Assembly: GCA_031397815.1 (NCBI GenBank)
Contig: JANNMJ010000246.1
Location: 12,550-76,549 of the forward strand
Direction: 5' to 3'
DNA length: 64,000 nt
Source: JANNMJ01 sp031397815
GTDB taxonomy: Bacteria; Bacteroidota; Bacteroidia; Cytophagales; Hymenobacteraceae
Of this stretch, positions 7,770 to 15,093 are shown piece after piece. Each line of letters opens with the position of its first letter. The stretch's first letter is position 1. Under the pieces are notes generated by a model. It did no database searches, was not told the origin of the DNA, and worked only from the letters and a program-made list of their open reading frames with translations. A program made the position numbers and the translations under genes.

Positions 7770-8394
7770 GCGGATTGACCTTGTGATACCAGGAAGCTAA
7801 GCTGGTTCGAGCTTGAGAGGCGGTGAAGCTCCAGTGGATTTTCACGGCGTGGCGGTTGCGCTCCTGGGCCCAAACCAGGGTTTGGGTCTGCAAGGTCGGC
7901 AGATCGGCAATGCGTCGGTTGAGACACTGGCGGGCTAGGGCGGAAAACTCAATTTCCGCCATGTTGAGCCAAGAAGCGTGCTTGGGCGTGAAGTGAAAGT
8001 GCAGCGTCTGGCGCAGCTGGCTGGCCCGCGCGACGGGCAGGTGCTGATAAAAGGAGCTGTAAGCGTGCGTGTTGAGATTGTCCTGCACCAGCTCGATTCT
8101 CCCGGCCTGCGGATAGTGCGTGGCCAAGAGCCAGTCGAAGAACTGGGCGTAGTCGGCCTTGGTGCGCTGGTGGCGCACCTGCACGTAGCGCTGCCCCGTG
8201 TCCAGGTCGTAGGCCAAGAGCACGCACGCCATGCCGTTGCGTACGTACTCGTAGTCTTCGCGCTGGCCGTGTCCCGGCGCCAGCGGCAGGGGCGCATACA
8301 CCTCATCGAGCAGCTGACAGGGCCGCTCATCAAAGCACAGCCGCACCACCCCCGGCTGGGCCGGCTGCTCGTAGACATCCAGCACATCTTCCAT
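7744..8394 (-). CDS. IS630 transposase, catalytic part (OrfB)
   Basis: A 216-residue frame with the DDE catalytic triad of IS630/Tc1-mariner transposases: Asp in LCFDERP, Asp in ELVQDNLNTHAY, and Glu in SWLNMAEIEF. The ATG at 8394 may not be the true start. The frame is open further back to a run of seven A's (8462-8468, minus strand) where it meets OrfA, and LKKSQLKPWQRRQW reads on smoothly after a -1 shift. The functional protein is therefore probably a single fused transposase of about 375 residues. Confidence 0.9.
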   Translation of the reverse strand: MEDVLDVYEQPAQPGVVRLCFDERPCQLLDEVYAPLPLAPGHGQREDYEYVRNGMACVLLAYDLDTGQRYVQVRHQRTKADYAQFFDWLLATHYPQAGRIELVQDNLNTHAYSSFYQHLPVARASQLRQTLHFHFTPKHASWLNMAEIEFSALARQCLNRRIADLPTLQTQTLVWAQERNRHAVKIHWSFTASQARTSLASWYHKVNPLNPEPSKI

Positions 8395-8414
8395 GGCCGC
8401 TAGGTAGGCCCCGT

Positions 8415-8876
8415 CTACCGGCCCGATGCACCACTGGCGGCGCTGCCAGGGCTTGAGCTGACTTTTTTTAACACCAGGCGCACCGCTTCCTCGCTCAACT
8501 CATGGCCGCGCACGACGAGCCGCTCCCGCAGCAGGCGCACACTCCAGCGGCCGGCCCCGTCCGGGGCCTGGGAGCAAGCCAGCTGGGTAATGGCCGCTTC
8601 CACGCGGGGCGTGACCTTGCGCGGCTGGCCCGATCGCGGGCGTTCCGTGAGGGCCGCCTCCAGCCCATCGGCCCGGTAGCGGGCCCAGACGTTGTAGACC
8701 GTCGCTCGGCTCACCAGCACGGCGGCGGCGACGGCTTGCGGACTCAGGCCCTGATGGGCCAAGAGCAGCACCCGGGCCCGGCTCAGGCGGCGGGCCGAGC
8801 TATGCCCTTGCCGAATCAGACGGGGCAGCGCGGCCGCATCGGCTTCGCGCAACTGGAAGGACACGGGCGTCGACAT
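8415..8876 (-). CDS. IS630 transposase, N-terminal HTH part (OrfA)
   Basis: A 153-residue frame containing the paired helix-turn-helix region of IS630 transposases (LSPQAVAAAVLVSRATVYNV, then GLEAALTERPRSGQPRK, the usual linker to the second HTH). Its last 20 residues, after LVLKK, are low-complexity and probably not used. The A7 run at that point gives a typical -1 slippage site into the catalytic frame. It starts at 8876, about 50 bp inside the right terminal repeat. Confidence 0.88.
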   Translation of the reverse strand: MSTPVSFQLREADAAALPRLIRQGHSSARRLSRARVLLLAHQGLSPQAVAAAVLVSRATVYNVWARYRADGLEAALTERPRSGQPRKVTPRVEAAITQLACSQAPDGAGRWSVRLLRERLVVRGHELSEEAVRLVLKKVSSSPGSAASGASGR

Positions 8877-8930
8877 AGAGGCAGCGGAATGGTGGCCCTA
8901 AATCTACCAACTATGTGGGTCACGTACTAG

Positions 8931-9043
8931 TACAACAGCTAGTCGAACCAGCGCCCCAGTTGCCGGTTAAAATTCGCCATTCTTGGGTGTCTCCCCGAAT
9001 TCCGAAATTCGCCAACTCCGATGTGCTACTGGTGGAGGCGTAG
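8931..9043 (+). pseudogene. Displaced 3' end of the E2-E1 gene
   Basis: Reading on from GTA restored across the CTAG duplication, these bases encode VQQLVEPAPQLPVKIRHSWV and a further 19 residues, ending with a TAG at 9041-9043 that overlaps the start of the JAMM gene by 23 bp. The phase matches the upstream portion exactly, showing that this is the missing C-terminus of the E1 domain. Confidence 0.88.
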
Positions 9044-9554
9044 CACCCGAGTATCCGCGCCGCCACCTTCTCCCTTGATTTTGGCTTCAGATGATGGACG
9101 ACTCTGCCTGACTATTTCCGGTCAAGCTCTAGCGGCGATGCGCGCCGAAGCGATACGCTGCTATCCGCTCGAAACAGGCGGCATCTTATTAGGTACCCTG
9201 AGTAGCAATCTTCGATTGGCCACCATCGTCTTAGCAGCCCCACCACCCTCTGATTCTAGACACGGCCGCACCAGTTTCCAGCGCGGAGTCAGAGGCGTAA
9301 GAAAGATGATTGCTCGGGCAAGGCGGCAAACTCCACCGCTTTGTTATCTGGGCGAGTGGCATACACATCCCGGAGCGAGCCCCGAGGCAAGCGGCCCTGA
9401 TTTGCACCAAATGAGCGAGGCTGTCAGAACTCATCTTGCGGGTTCGAGGACGCCCATCTTACTCATCGCTGGAGGCGAGCCATCAAAAGGTCTAGAGTTC
9501 CAAGCCTCGCTCCATCGTCTTGGAGAAGGTACGATATACTTACGGCCTCTTTAA
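9021..9554 (+). CDS. JAMM/JAB (MPN+) metallopeptidase, Cap3-like deconjugase
   Basis: A 177-residue protein with a full JAMM metal site: Glu51 in PLETGGILLG, then GEWHTHPGASPEASGPD with His114, His116, Ser124 and Asp127 (HxH-x7-S-x-x-D). Such peptidases cut isopeptide or peptide bonds after a ubiquitin-like C-terminus; in type II CBASS the equivalent is Cap3, which reverses Cap2 conjugation. Its ATG at 9021 lies inside the original 3' end of the E2-E1 gene, so the two were translationally coupled before the IS630 insertion. Expression may now be reduced by the insertion. Confidence 0.9.
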   Translation: MCYWWRRSTRVSAPPPSPLILASDDGRLCLTISGQALAAMRAEAIRCYPLETGGILLGTLSSNLRLATIVLAAPPPSDSRHGRTSFQRGVRGVRKMIARARRQTPPLCYLGEWHTHPGASPEASGPDLHQMSEAVRTHLAGSRTPILLIAGGEPSKGLEFQASLHRLGEGTIYLRPL

Positions 9555-9581
9555 ACTGAGGTGCAGCAATTACTCGGTTCT

Positions 9582-9752
9582 TTACTCAATCGCCTTTCTT
9601 GTGTCAATAGACTTGACGACGGCCGCTGATTCCGCTTCAAGCATCATTGTCCCTTGCGCTTTTCGGTTTGCAATAAAACTCTCGAAGGTTGAAGTTCGCT
9701 CGATAGCCAGAGAAGAACGTAAGTGTATCGTAACAAAGGCGTAGCGGCTCAT
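9582..9752 (-). CDS. Possible small 56-residue protein or gene remnant
   Basis: An ATG-to-TAA frame (start at 9752) whose second half, FESFIANRKAQGTMMLEAES, has protein-like composition and ends in SIDTRKAIE. It overlaps the edge of an IS3-like remnant. I do not recognise the family. It could be the truncated 3' end of a gene cut by the insertion, or chance. Confidence 0.3.
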   Translation of the reverse strand: MSRYAFVTIHLRSSLAIERTSTFESFIANRKAQGTMMLEAESAAVVKSIDTRKAIE

Positions 9753-9755
9753 TAC

Positions 9756-10084
9756 TGAGGCGGTTGTGAGGAGATGGTTACGACTTTTTTAATATATCGC
9801 GCACCTACTCGACCCATCACAGCTTGGCGCGCAGGTGCTTGTTCGACCCGAGCTGGGTAGGCGTGAGCAGCCAGACGTTGCCAGTAGGCTAGTAGCATCG
9901 GCGAGATGCCGTGGGCCCGGGCGACATCAGATGGACGCGCGCCGGCCGTAAGCTGGCGCACACACTGGGCCTTAAAAGCGACAGTATGTTTTCGCCGCGA
10001 AGCCGGCGAGAGGAACGAAGGGGAAGAAGCCATTGGGCAGGAAAGTCAAGACAACCGCCTGTCTGTCATGGCCAGACCACCTCA
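9756..10084 (-). mobile_element. Decayed IS3-like remnant with OrfA-type HTH
   Basis: A minus-strand frame at 9752-10033 (93 aa) contains a transposase OrfA helix-turn-helix: RRKHTVAFKAQCVRQLTAGA, then RPSDVARAHGISPMLLAYWQ. After about residue 70 it loses similarity to any OrfA, and no OrfB follows. TGAGGCGGTTG at 9756 and TGAGGTGGTCTG (reverse complement of the end near 10084) could be matching terminal repeats, giving an internally deleted element of about 330 bp. No convincing target duplication was found. Confidence 0.45.
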
Positions 10085-10085
10085 T

Positions 10086-10271
10086 TCAATTAGCTTGAAC
10101 GGCGTCGCGAAAAGCGCGCTTGAACCGTCGGTACTGCGCGTCGACTTGCGGATCGTCAAGCTCTTGTGATGCATTTATGAAGCCCGCGGGCTCGATGACA
10201 GCAATTGGGCCGATAGCGGCCGGAAGGAAGGAATCGTGGTTACTTTCCCCGACAATGTCTCGCTCAATAGA
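10086..10271 (-). pseudogene. C-terminal fragment of an unknown gene
   Basis: An open frame without ATG, bounded upstream by a stop, that encodes protein-like sequence (HDSFLPAAIGPIAVIEPAGF, later DDPQVDAQYRRFKRAFRDAV) and ends with TGA at 10086-10088. It looks like the tail of a longer gene that was deleted when this zone was scrambled by insertion sequences. Family not recognised. Confidence 0.35.
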
Positions 10272-10573
10272 TTAGCTCCGAGGTCAGCTAAGTCCTAACA
10301 CCCTTCAAGACACTCACCTCAAATTCAGTACATACACTGATGCGCGTGCGCCACTGCCCCCTTTATGTTTGTCGCGTCTCATTTTAACTCACCAATGGTA
10401 TTTGGAGCTAATCAGACGTGAAATACTTTGGCAGCACCTTCGGCCATCTCTTAGCCTGAGAAAGCAGCAATTAGGCTGCTGCCAAGCAACTTATCTACGT
10501 CTCGTTACACATTTCTTCTGAACGAATATTCAACTGATAGCGAATAAATCGTTATCAAATTTTTTATAATTTT
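10272..10573 (+). other. Gene-free region upstream of the FG-GAP protein
   Basis: No credible frame on either strand. The last 80 bases before the ATG at 10574 are strongly AT-rich, in contrast to the surrounding DNA, so this probably contains the promoter of the secreted protein. I could not identify a clear TAnnTTTG box. Confidence 0.4.
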
Positions 10574-13500
10574 ATGACAATTCCTGCTAAAGCACTGATT
10601 TCTCACGCTCCACTACTTCCGGCAGAGGGGAGTAGCCGGAAAGGTCTCTTTTGCGCGGGAGGGTTAGGTTTACTCGTCTTGCTTCCCACTCTGGTATTGG
10701 CACAGCCCAGCGTTACCGGACGTAACCCAGCTCGCAACGCAATCGCAGCTCCGCGCGCCACGAACATCGTCCTCACCTTTAATCAGGCCATTTCGAGTAG
10801 CTCCGCCAGCAACGTGCGGGTATTTTCATCCCAACGCGGCGGGCAGCTCAACCGGCCCGGTGGGGGCACGCTCAGCGGCGGCGGAACCAATACCCTTACG
10901 TTCAATCCCACCACCGACCTTCGACCGGGAGAGACGGTCGAGGTCATCGTGCCCGCCACCGTGCGGAGTGTGAGCGAAGTGGCCGCCAACCGCCACGTCT
11001 ACCAGTTCACCGCCGCCGCCGCCAGTGGTCCGGGGACATTCTCGGGGACGCAGGAGATTCCGCAGGTGGCCAATCCGCTGGGCGTAGCAGTGGGTGATGT
11101 GGATGGCGACGGCGATCTCGACATTGTCGCCGTCAATAACAACATTCGCCTCGCAACCGTCCGACTCAATAATGGATCAGGAGTTTTTACGCTCGGCCAA
11201 GACGTCGCGCTCGCCTCTGGGTCGCGGGCGCTTGCGCTAGGCGATCTGGACGGAGACGGTGACCTCGACCTCCTCACTTTGGGCAACGGGTCTACGGTGG
11301 CGAGCGTGAACTTCAACAACGGGGCAGGAGTATTCAGCGGCAATCTCAACGTATCAGTGGGTCTCCAGCCCTACGCCGTCGCGTTAGGGGATCTGGACGG
11401 GGACGGCGACCTCGACTTCGCCGTCACCAACAACGACGGCGGCTTCGTGAGCATCCGTTTCAACAATGGGTCAGGGAGCTTCAGCGGCAGCTCCACGCTA
11501 ACGACCGGCGGCCTTCCGCAAAGCGTGAAGTTCGGTGATGTCGATAGCGACGGCGATCTGGATATGCTTGTGCTCAACCAGCTGGATACGAGGCGCTCGA
11601 CGGTGAGCATCTGTCGTAATGATGGCTCGGGCGGCTTTTTCGTGAGCCAAAAGGTGGTGATCTCTAATGTAAATGACACCGATTGGGGCTACACCTTGGC
11701 CGTAGGCGATCTCGACAGCGACGGTGACCTCGATTTCGTAACCGCGAACGGCCTAAATAGCAACACCGTCAGCATCCGGCGCAACGACGGCACGGGGGCC
11801 TTCGGCAGCGGCTCCTTCTTTACCGTCGGGACGACACCGCGCAGTGTGGTGCTGGGCGATATCGACGGGGACAGTGATCTCGATTTGCTGGTCTCCAACG
11901 ATACGGACTCTCTCATCAGAGTACGCCGCAACATCGGGTCGGGAGTATTTGCCGTCGAACCTGATGTGCCCGTTGGCGGAGCAGTCAACTATCTGGCCTT
12001 AGGGGATCTAGATGGCGACGGCGACCTAGACCTAGTGGCCAATAACTTTACCAAACAGACCACTAGCATCCGCTTCAATCAGGTAGGCGACTTGGTTATC
12101 AATACGCTTGGACAGGTCATTCCTGGTGGCACCTACCGTAATATCACGGTTACGGGTACTGGAGAAGGTACCCTAAGCGGCGACGTGACCGTTACCGGCA
12201 CGTTGCTGGTACAGGCCGGCGGTCAACTGAACGATGGCTGCCATCTGGTGACCGGACCCGGCGCCTTTACCCTTGCAGCCCGAGCCTACTTACGCATTTG
12301 CGCGGCTCAAGGGATCAGTGCCAGCGGGTCGACGGGAGCCATTCAGGTTAGCGGCAGCCGAATCTTCTCGCCTCACGCCAACTATACGTACACAGGGGCG
12401 GCTGCGCAGCTGACCGGCTCCGGTCTGCCGGTCCGCGTGTGGGAGCTGGTGAGCACCAATCCCACTTCGCTCACGCTCTCCCAACCGGTGAGCGTGCGCC
12501 AGCGCCTCAGCGTAGGCACCGGCGACCTCCTCCTTAATGCGCAGGCCTTCACGATGCTGAGCACGGCTGACACCACGGCACTGGTCGCCAACCTCGGGGC
12601 GGGACGCGTCCTCGGCAATAGCGCTACAGTACAGCAGTACCTCACCCCGAACCCCGGCCCGGCCGTGGGCTATCGTTTCCTGAGCAGCCCCACAGCCAAC
12701 TCGACCATCGCCGACCTGACCGTACCCGGTCCGGGCGGCTTTACACCTATTGTGAATGGGCTTTACAATACGGCGCCGAATCCGGCGAGTGTACGTCCTT
12801 ATCCAAACGTATTCGGCTTCGACGAGACGCGGGGCGGACCGACGGCTCCTTTCGCCACCGGTTATTTCTCGCCTACTCCTGCCGGCCAGCCCGGTTCGCA
12901 GGCTCTGACAGCGCCTTTGGTACCCGGCCGAGGATATTCGGTGGCGATGCCCCCACTGACGGAGGAGTTCACGGGTACGCTCACCAGCGGTAACGTCACG
13001 GTCGGTAACCTCACCCGCACGGGCACACCGGCTCCGGAAGGCAAGCCCGGCTATCACCTGCTGGGGAATCCTTACCCCTCGCCCCTGATCTGGGATCGGG
13101 TCACGCCTCCTACCGGGATGAGCCCTACCATTTACGTCCTCAAGACCCTGGGAGGCAACAACGCCGTCTACCTGACGCGCACCACAAATGGGGACGGCAC
13201 CACCGGTACCGGCACGCTGCCTAACGGCGTGCTGGCCATCGCGCAGGGTTTCTTCGCTCAGGTAACCGGAGCGGGGCCGGTAGATTTCACCTTTACGAAT
13301 ACGCTACGCGCCGTAGACCCGGTCCAGGCCGCGCACTACCGTGCCCCGGCGCCACGGCCTGTCTGGAGTCTGACGCTGCGCTCTACGGAGTTGGCCACAC
13401 CCGCCGAAGCACAGGACGAAGTCTTTTTTATTCTGCATCCGCCGACTGCTGAGCCGGAGAGCAGCGCACTGGTCACTGGGCAGCGCCCCGGCCGCAACCT

Positions 13501-14053
13501 TGGCGTGCCCACTTTAGCCACCCGCTTGCCCTCGGGTGAGGAACAGGCGATTACGCGCTTACCGCTTGCGTGGCTGGAAAGCGGTGAACCCTTAGAGCTG
13601 CTGGCCGATTTACCAGCCGCTGGCACTTATCAACTCGCCGTCCACGAATGGTCAAATCTGGCCAATGCCCAGATCGTTCTGCTCGACCGTCTCACCGGCA
13701 CTCATTACGACCTGACGACGACCCCCGCAGTGACTTTCACCGTGACAACCGCTGGGGAAGTAAAGGGCCGATTCGCGCTCCTATCCGGTCAGCGTCCGTT
13801 GAATGCAGAAGCTTCGACTACTTGGCGCGGATCAGCATTAGCCGTGTGGCCGAACCCAGCAGTAGGCAGTGTATTCGTAGAGGGCAGTGCGCGGGAAGGC
13901 GCAGAGATTGAACTTCTGAATGCGATTGGCCAAGTAGTCCGTCATCAGTCAGCTTCTTCGACGCACACCACTCAATTATCGCTGACGGGCTTGGCGCCCG
14001 GCGTATACACGGTACGGAGTGGCGCCCAAACGCGGCGACTGGTTGTTGACTGA
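10574..14053 (+). CDS. Secreted Ig-like/FG-GAP repeat protein with T9SS sorting domain
   Basis: A 1159-residue exported protein. A hydrophobic signal segment (about 25-43, GLGLLVLLPTLVLAQP) is followed by a bacterial Ig-like domain (about 45-145). Seven FG-GAP/VCBS repeats of the form GDxDGDGDLD follow (about 165-500), which typically form a Ca2+-binding beta-propeller. A long beta-rich middle follows, and the C-terminal 80 residues are of the T9SS type A kind (WPNPAVGSVFVEG, then ELLNAIGQVV, then GLAPGVYTVRSG). It should be exported by SecYEG and then the type IX system and anchored or released at the cell surface. The role may be adhesion; the sequence does not say to what. Confidence 0.9.
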   Translation: MTIPAKALISHAPLLPAEGSSRKGLFCAGGLGLLVLLPTLVLAQPSVTGRNPARNAIAAPRATNIVLTFNQAISSSSASNVRVFSSQRGGQLNRPGGGTLSGGGTNTLTFNPTTDLRPGETVEVIVPATVRSVSEVAANRHVYQFTAAAASGPGTFSGTQEIPQVANPLGVAVGDVDGDGDLDIVAVNNNIRLATVRLNNGSGVFTLGQDVALASGSRALALGDLDGDGDLDLLTLGNGSTVASVNFNNGAGVFSGNLNVSVGLQPYAVALGDLDGDGDLDFAVTNNDGGFVSIRFNNGSGSFSGSSTLTTGGLPQSVKFGDVDSDGDLDMLVLNQLDTRRSTVSICRNDGSGGFFVSQKVVISNVNDTDWGYTLAVGDLDSDGDLDFVTANGLNSNTVSIRRNDGTGAFGSGSFFTVGTTPRSVVLGDIDGDSDLDLLVSNDTDSLIRVRRNIGSGVFAVEPDVPVGGAVNYLALGDLDGDGDLDLVANNFTKQTTSIRFNQVGDLVINTLGQVIPGGTYRNITVTGTGEGTLSGDVTVTGTLLVQAGGQLNDGCHLVTGPGAFTLAARAYLRICAAQGISASGSTGAIQVSGSRIFSPHANYTYTGAAAQLTGSGLPVRVWELVSTNPTSLTLSQPVSVRQRLSVGTGDLLLNAQAFTMLSTADTTALVANLGAGRVLGNSATVQQYLTPNPGPAVGYRFLSSPTANSTIADLTVPGPGGFTPIVNGLYNTAPNPASVRPYPNVFGFDETRGGPTAPFATGYFSPTPAGQPGSQALTAPLVPGRGYSVAMPPLTEEFTGTLTSGNVTVGNLTRTGTPAPEGKPGYHLLGNPYPSPLIWDRVTPPTGMSPTIYVLKTLGGNNAVYLTRTTNGDGTTGTGTLPNGVLAIAQGFFAQVTGAGPVDFTFTNTLRAVDPVQAAHYRAPAPRPVWSLTLRSTELATPAEAQDEVFFILHPPTAEPESSALVTGQRPGRNLGVPTLATRLPSGEEQAITRLPLAWLESGEPLELLADLPAAGTYQLAVHEWSNLANAQIVLLDRLTGTHYDLTTTPAVTFTVTTAGEVKGRFALLSGQRPLNAEASTTWRGSALAVWPNPAVGSVFVEGSAREGAEIELLNAIGQVVRHQSASSTHTTQLSLTGLAPGVYTVRSGAQTRRLVVD

Positions 14054-14118
14054 GTGAAATCGACCGTTTACCATTCGGTCACTGGGCGCAACGAGCGCGT
14101 CACGATTAGCACGATATC

Positions 14119-14155
14119 CCCAGCCTTTGCCGGCCGAAACCCGGTGAAGGCTGGG
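14119..14155. terminator. Hairpin after the FG-GAP gene
   Basis: An imperfect 15-bp inverted repeat (CCCAGCCTTTGCCGG at 14119-14133 with CCGGTGAAGGCTGGG at 14141-14155), 65 bp after the stop codon of the plus-strand gene. Probably a transcription terminator; there is no T-tract. Confidence 0.5.
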
Positions 14156-14207
14156 AGCGCTATAGGGATTGAAAGAACTGCCCTTCTGCCAACTACAAAG
14201 CTTGTCG

Positions 14208-14282
14208 GTCACAAACCGTAACAGACGGTAACGACGGATAACGGGCGGTAACATTTTGTTACGTTTTGTTACCCGTGGTTAC
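14208..14282. repeat. Eight GTNAC-type motifs at an exact 10-bp period
   Basis: The pentamers start at 14208 (GTCAC), 14218, 14228 (GTAAC), 14238 (ATAAC), 14248 (GTAAC), 14258, 14268 and 14278 (GTTAC). All are spaced exactly 10 bp, while the five bases between them vary. GTNAC is symmetrical, so each unit reads the same on both strands apart from its centre. Phasing near one helical turn suggests protein-binding sites on one DNA face, or a decayed 10-bp minisatellite. It lies between convergent genes. Confidence 0.7.
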
Positions 14283-14349
14283 GACCTGAAATGATTCAGT
14301 AACCTACTGCCTGCTTCTACTAACCCGTGGCTGTGTGGGCACCGTTTAT

Positions 14350-15093
14350 TTACCAGCGGCGCAAGGGGCCGAGCAGTAAGCGGTCGTTGCCTGAATCTGC
14401 TGCTGTTGCGGCTAAATTCAGCGTGCCGCTTACGCTGATCTCGTTGGCAGCCTTATTGTCGTAGATCCGCTTGCGGCGCCCCCGGAACTCGATGCGCGCC
14501 TGTTTGCCGCGGGCTGTGATCTTGAGCATCAGAATTTGCTCTACAGCGGCCGTGAGATGCAGAAACCACGTGGCGACGAGTGGAGCCAGCCGGTTGAACT
14601 CGGTGACGTTGCCGCCCACTTGCTGAAAAAGCGTCAGCAACGGCGAGTCAGACTGCGCGGGCAGGTTGCCACCCCAGCCGAAGAGGCTGTCGGTGGGTGG
14701 GGTATTCAACAGGAGTAGCTGCACTCGAGACTTGGCTTGCATAACAGGCGTGGTGCCGTTGTACGTAATTTCGGTGGGCGGCTGTCGGTCGGTGGGCTGG
14801 GCCGAAAGATGCCAGCTTTCGACGCCGTTGTCTACCTGCATCTTTAACTCGTTGAGGCGAGCCAATTGCGTGTCAGTACCGATGACAAAGCCTTGCAGGT
14901 CGGCCCGCTGGCGCAGCTGGTTGAGGTAAGCACGCTGCTCTGCCGTACTGGCTTTTAGGGTCAGATCGAGCGAGGTGCCGAGACTGGCTTTTAGCAGGGG
15001 AAAAACTGCCCATTCGCCCCGCTGATTGACTAATAGCGCTAACGGACTTCGGGGAGCTGTCGGCAGAATCTTGGGGGGGCGGACGGGGGCCAC
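14350..15093 (-). CDS. C-terminal half of the TIR protein, in a shifted frame
   Basis: A 247-codon frame whose only early start is a GTG at 15093 inside the preceding TIR gene. The frame is open upstream to about 15155. Its first residues (APVRPPKILPTAPRSP) continue the Pro/Ala/Lys-rich linker of the TIR protein when the reading phase is changed once near 15105-15120. A folded domain of about 220 residues follows, with no motif I recognise. The simplest reading is that 15821-14350 was one gene of about 490 codons, broken by a one-base deletion (or a sequencing error). Alternatively it is a separate gene translated from the GTG. Confidence 0.65.
   Translation of the reverse strand: MAPVRPPKILPTAPRSPLALLVNQRGEWAVFPLLKASLGTSLDLTLKASTAEQRAYLNQLRQRADLQGFVIGTDTQLARLNELKMQVDNGVESWHLSAQPTDRQPPTEITYNGTTPVMQAKSRVQLLLLNTPPTDSLFGWGGNLPAQSDSPLLTLFQQVGGNVTEFNRLAPLVATWFLHLTAAVEQILMLKITARGKQARIEFRGRRKRIYDNKAANEISVSGTLNLAATAADSGNDRLLLGPLRRW

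Larger units (their letters stand above)
7732..8926 (-). mobile_element. IS630-family insertion sequence inside the E1 gene
   Basis: 1195 bp flanked by a 4-bp target duplication CTAG (7728-7731 and 8927-8930), which contains the TA typical of IS630 targets. The terminal inverted repeats are imperfect: TACACGGCCCACTTA at the left and TACGTGACCCACATA as the reverse complement of the right end. The transposase is encoded in two overlapping phases on the minus strand. Intact ends, clean duplication and an undecayed transposase indicate a recent insertion. Confidence 0.93.
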
